DNA of 64,000 nucleotides from Halostagnicola larsenii XH-48. GTDB taxonomy: Archaea; Halobacteriota; Halobacteria; Halobacteriales; Natrialbaceae. Position 1 is the first letter of the stretch. The number at the start of each line of letters is the position of its first letter. The DNA lies in contig NZ_CP007055.1 in assembly GCF_000517625.1 (NCBI RefSeq), forward strand, positions 1,860,001-1,924,000. The letters are read 5' to 3'. Positions 63,031-64,000 of this stretch are shown one piece after another. The position numbers were made by a program, and so were the translations under genes. The notes beneath the pieces are model-generated. The model made no database searches. It was not told the DNA's origin and saw only the letters and a program-made list of their open reading frames with translations.

Positions 63031-64000
63031 TCAAAACAGCCCGACTTTCTTCCCGACGATCTGGAACGCCTCGAGGCAGTTGACGATGTCCGCTTCGTCG
63101 TGTGTCGCGGTCGGGGCGATGCGAATCCGGCTGGCTCCCTCGGGCACGGTCGGCGGCCTGATCGCCGGCGCGACGATGCCGCGCTCGCGCAGGCCCGCGG
63201 CGAGGTCGAGGGCGTCCCGGCGGTCGCCGATGATCACGGGAAGGACCTGCGAGTCCCCAAGAACCTCGAGATCGAGCGCCTCGAGGCCGTCCCGGAGGTG
63301 GGCGACGTTCTCCCAGAGGCGTTCGCGGACGTCGCCGTAGCGGGAGATGTGAAGCGCCTCGCTCGCCGACGCGGCCGCCGGCGGCGCGAGCCCCGTCGAG
63401 TACACGAACGATCGCGCCTCGTTGATCAGGAGTTCGATCAGCGCGTCGCTGCCGGCGACGTACCCGCCCTGGCTCGCCAGCGCCTTCGAGAGCGTTCCCA
63501 TCTGGACGTGGACGCGATCCTCGAGCGACTCCGACTGGACGATGCCGCCGCCGTCGGCGTACAGCCCAGTCGCGTGTGCCTCGTCGACCATCACCCACGC
63601 GCCGACTTCCTCGGCGGCCCGACAGATCGCCTCGAGCGGCGCGACGGTGCCGTCCATGCTGAAGACCGAGTCCGTCACGATCAGCCAGGACTCGTCGGAT
63701 CGGTCGTCCGCGCCGGTGGGTTCCGTCGATTCATCCCGTTCGGCGCGTGCCGTCAGTTTCGCTCGCAAATCGTCCGCGTCACAGTGGTCGTAAACCACGA
63801 CATCGGCGTCGGCGAGGCGACTCGCGTCGATGATGCTCGCGTGGTTCAACTCGTCGGAGAAGATCACGTCCGGGTCGAGCGCGGTGATCGTCCCGACGTT
63901 CGCGGCGTACCCCGACGAGAAGGTCAGCGCGCGATCCGTGCGTTTGGTCTCCGCGAGCAGCCGCTCGAGGTCGTGGTGGACGAGCGTGTCGCCGGTCACC
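63031..64000 (-). CDS. bioF: 8-amino-7-oxononanoate synthase, 5' end beyond the window
   Basis: At least 322 aa of the C-terminal part. PLP enzyme joining pimeloyl-thioester and alanine. Visible: SSGYAANVGTITALDPDVIF, DELNHASIID, the PLP Asp/His of MVDEAHATG and the Schiff-base Lys in MGTLSKALASQGGYVAGSD. The first in-window Met is internal; translation begins before (to the right of) base 64000, so the start and about the first 60-80 residues are not seen. Operon with bioD. Confidence 0.95.
   Translation of the reverse strand, partial: VTGDTLVHHDLERLLAETKRTDRALTFSSGYAANVGTITALDPDVIFSDELNHASIIDASRLADADVVVYDHCDADDLRAKLTARAERDESTEPTGADDRSDESWLIVTDSVFSMDGTVAPLEAICRAAEEVGAWVMVDEAHATGLYADGGGIVQSESLEDRVHVQMGTLSKALASQGGYVAGSDALIELLINEARSFVYSTGLAPPAAASASEALHISRYGDVRERLWENVAHLRDGLEALDLEVLGDSQVLPVIIGDRRDALDLAAGLRERGIVAPAIRPPTVPEGASRIRIAPTATHDEADIVNCLEAFQIVGKKVGLF

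Noticed and set aside
1-64000. tRNA, rRNA, RNase P RNA, SRP RNA and CRISPR arrays
   Set aside because: Spacers were read for T-loop sequence, conserved RNA cores and regularly spaced repeats; none was convincing.

Overview
The window is chromosomal DNA from an extremely halophilic archaeon (class Halobacteria). The evidence is high GC, very acidic predicted proteins, frequent CTCGAG (Leu-Glu) codon pairs, TATA boxes placed 26-30 bp before start codons (leaderless transcripts), haloarchaeal families (HTH-10, DUF7344, HalOD1, GvpA-O, Tat lipoprotein with lipobox) and archaeal information-processing proteins (PriS, GINS, RfcL, aCPSF1, TFS, Cdc48, EndoMS). The style recalls Natrialbaceae, but the genus cannot be fixed from sequence reading alone.

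Layout. 0-3.7 kb: phosphodiesterase-like protein, DUF371, endonuclease III and BluB (lower cobamide ligand). 3.8-7.9 kb: a four-gene polyamine-type ABC importer operon. 7.9-10.1 kb: two regulators and an EamA exporter. 10.3-14.5 kb: the transcription-termination nuclease aCPSF1/FttA, a hypothetical protein, the mismatch endonuclease NucS/EndoMS and a pterin dehydratase. 14.7-20.8 kb: a soluble GAF/PAS histidine kinase, MutS, and a membrane 4Fe-4S protein. 21.0-22.8 kb: an unusual predicted membrane-anchored protein with two winged helices. 22.8-29.8 kb: a gas vesicle cluster, gvpA-N-O leftwards and gvpF-G-H-I-J-K-L-M rightwards, with no gvpC, gvpD or gvpE.

29.9-38.1 kb: a zinc micro-protein, about 860 bp without a gene, a zinc alcohol dehydrogenase, a HAD protein, PurF, heme A synthase, a YdjM-type membrane protein and an HTH-10 regulator. 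38.1-46.7 kb: nucleic-acid metabolism (UDG-fold protein, DinB with PIP box, RtcB plus archease, PriS plus GINS) and a peroxiredoxin. 46.9-56.6 kb: Cdc48 coupled to a small alpha-crystallin-like protein, a hydrolase, PanB, TFS, YqeC, an orphan methyltransferase and a TrkA-type protein. 56.9-64 kb: purine permease, glutaredoxin, metal chaperone, thiamine-binding protein, a decayed AbrB-type antitoxin, RfcL, and the biotin genes bioF (cut by the window end) and bioD.

The most interesting signals are (i) a gas vesicle cluster lacking its classical regulators GvpD/GvpE, with a predicted membrane-tethered double-wHTH protein converging on gvpO, a zinc-knuckle fusion on GvpO and an enlarged acidic GvpI; (ii) a shared motif, CGTGCA(A)TATAT(C/T)TCG, in the same orientation upstream of both purF and the purine permease, a candidate purine operator; (iii) translational coupling of Cdc48 to an Hsp20-like small protein; and (iv) perfect palindromes over the promoters of aCPSF1 and several other genes. 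No tRNA, rRNA, CRISPR array, intact insertion sequence or replication origin was seen.
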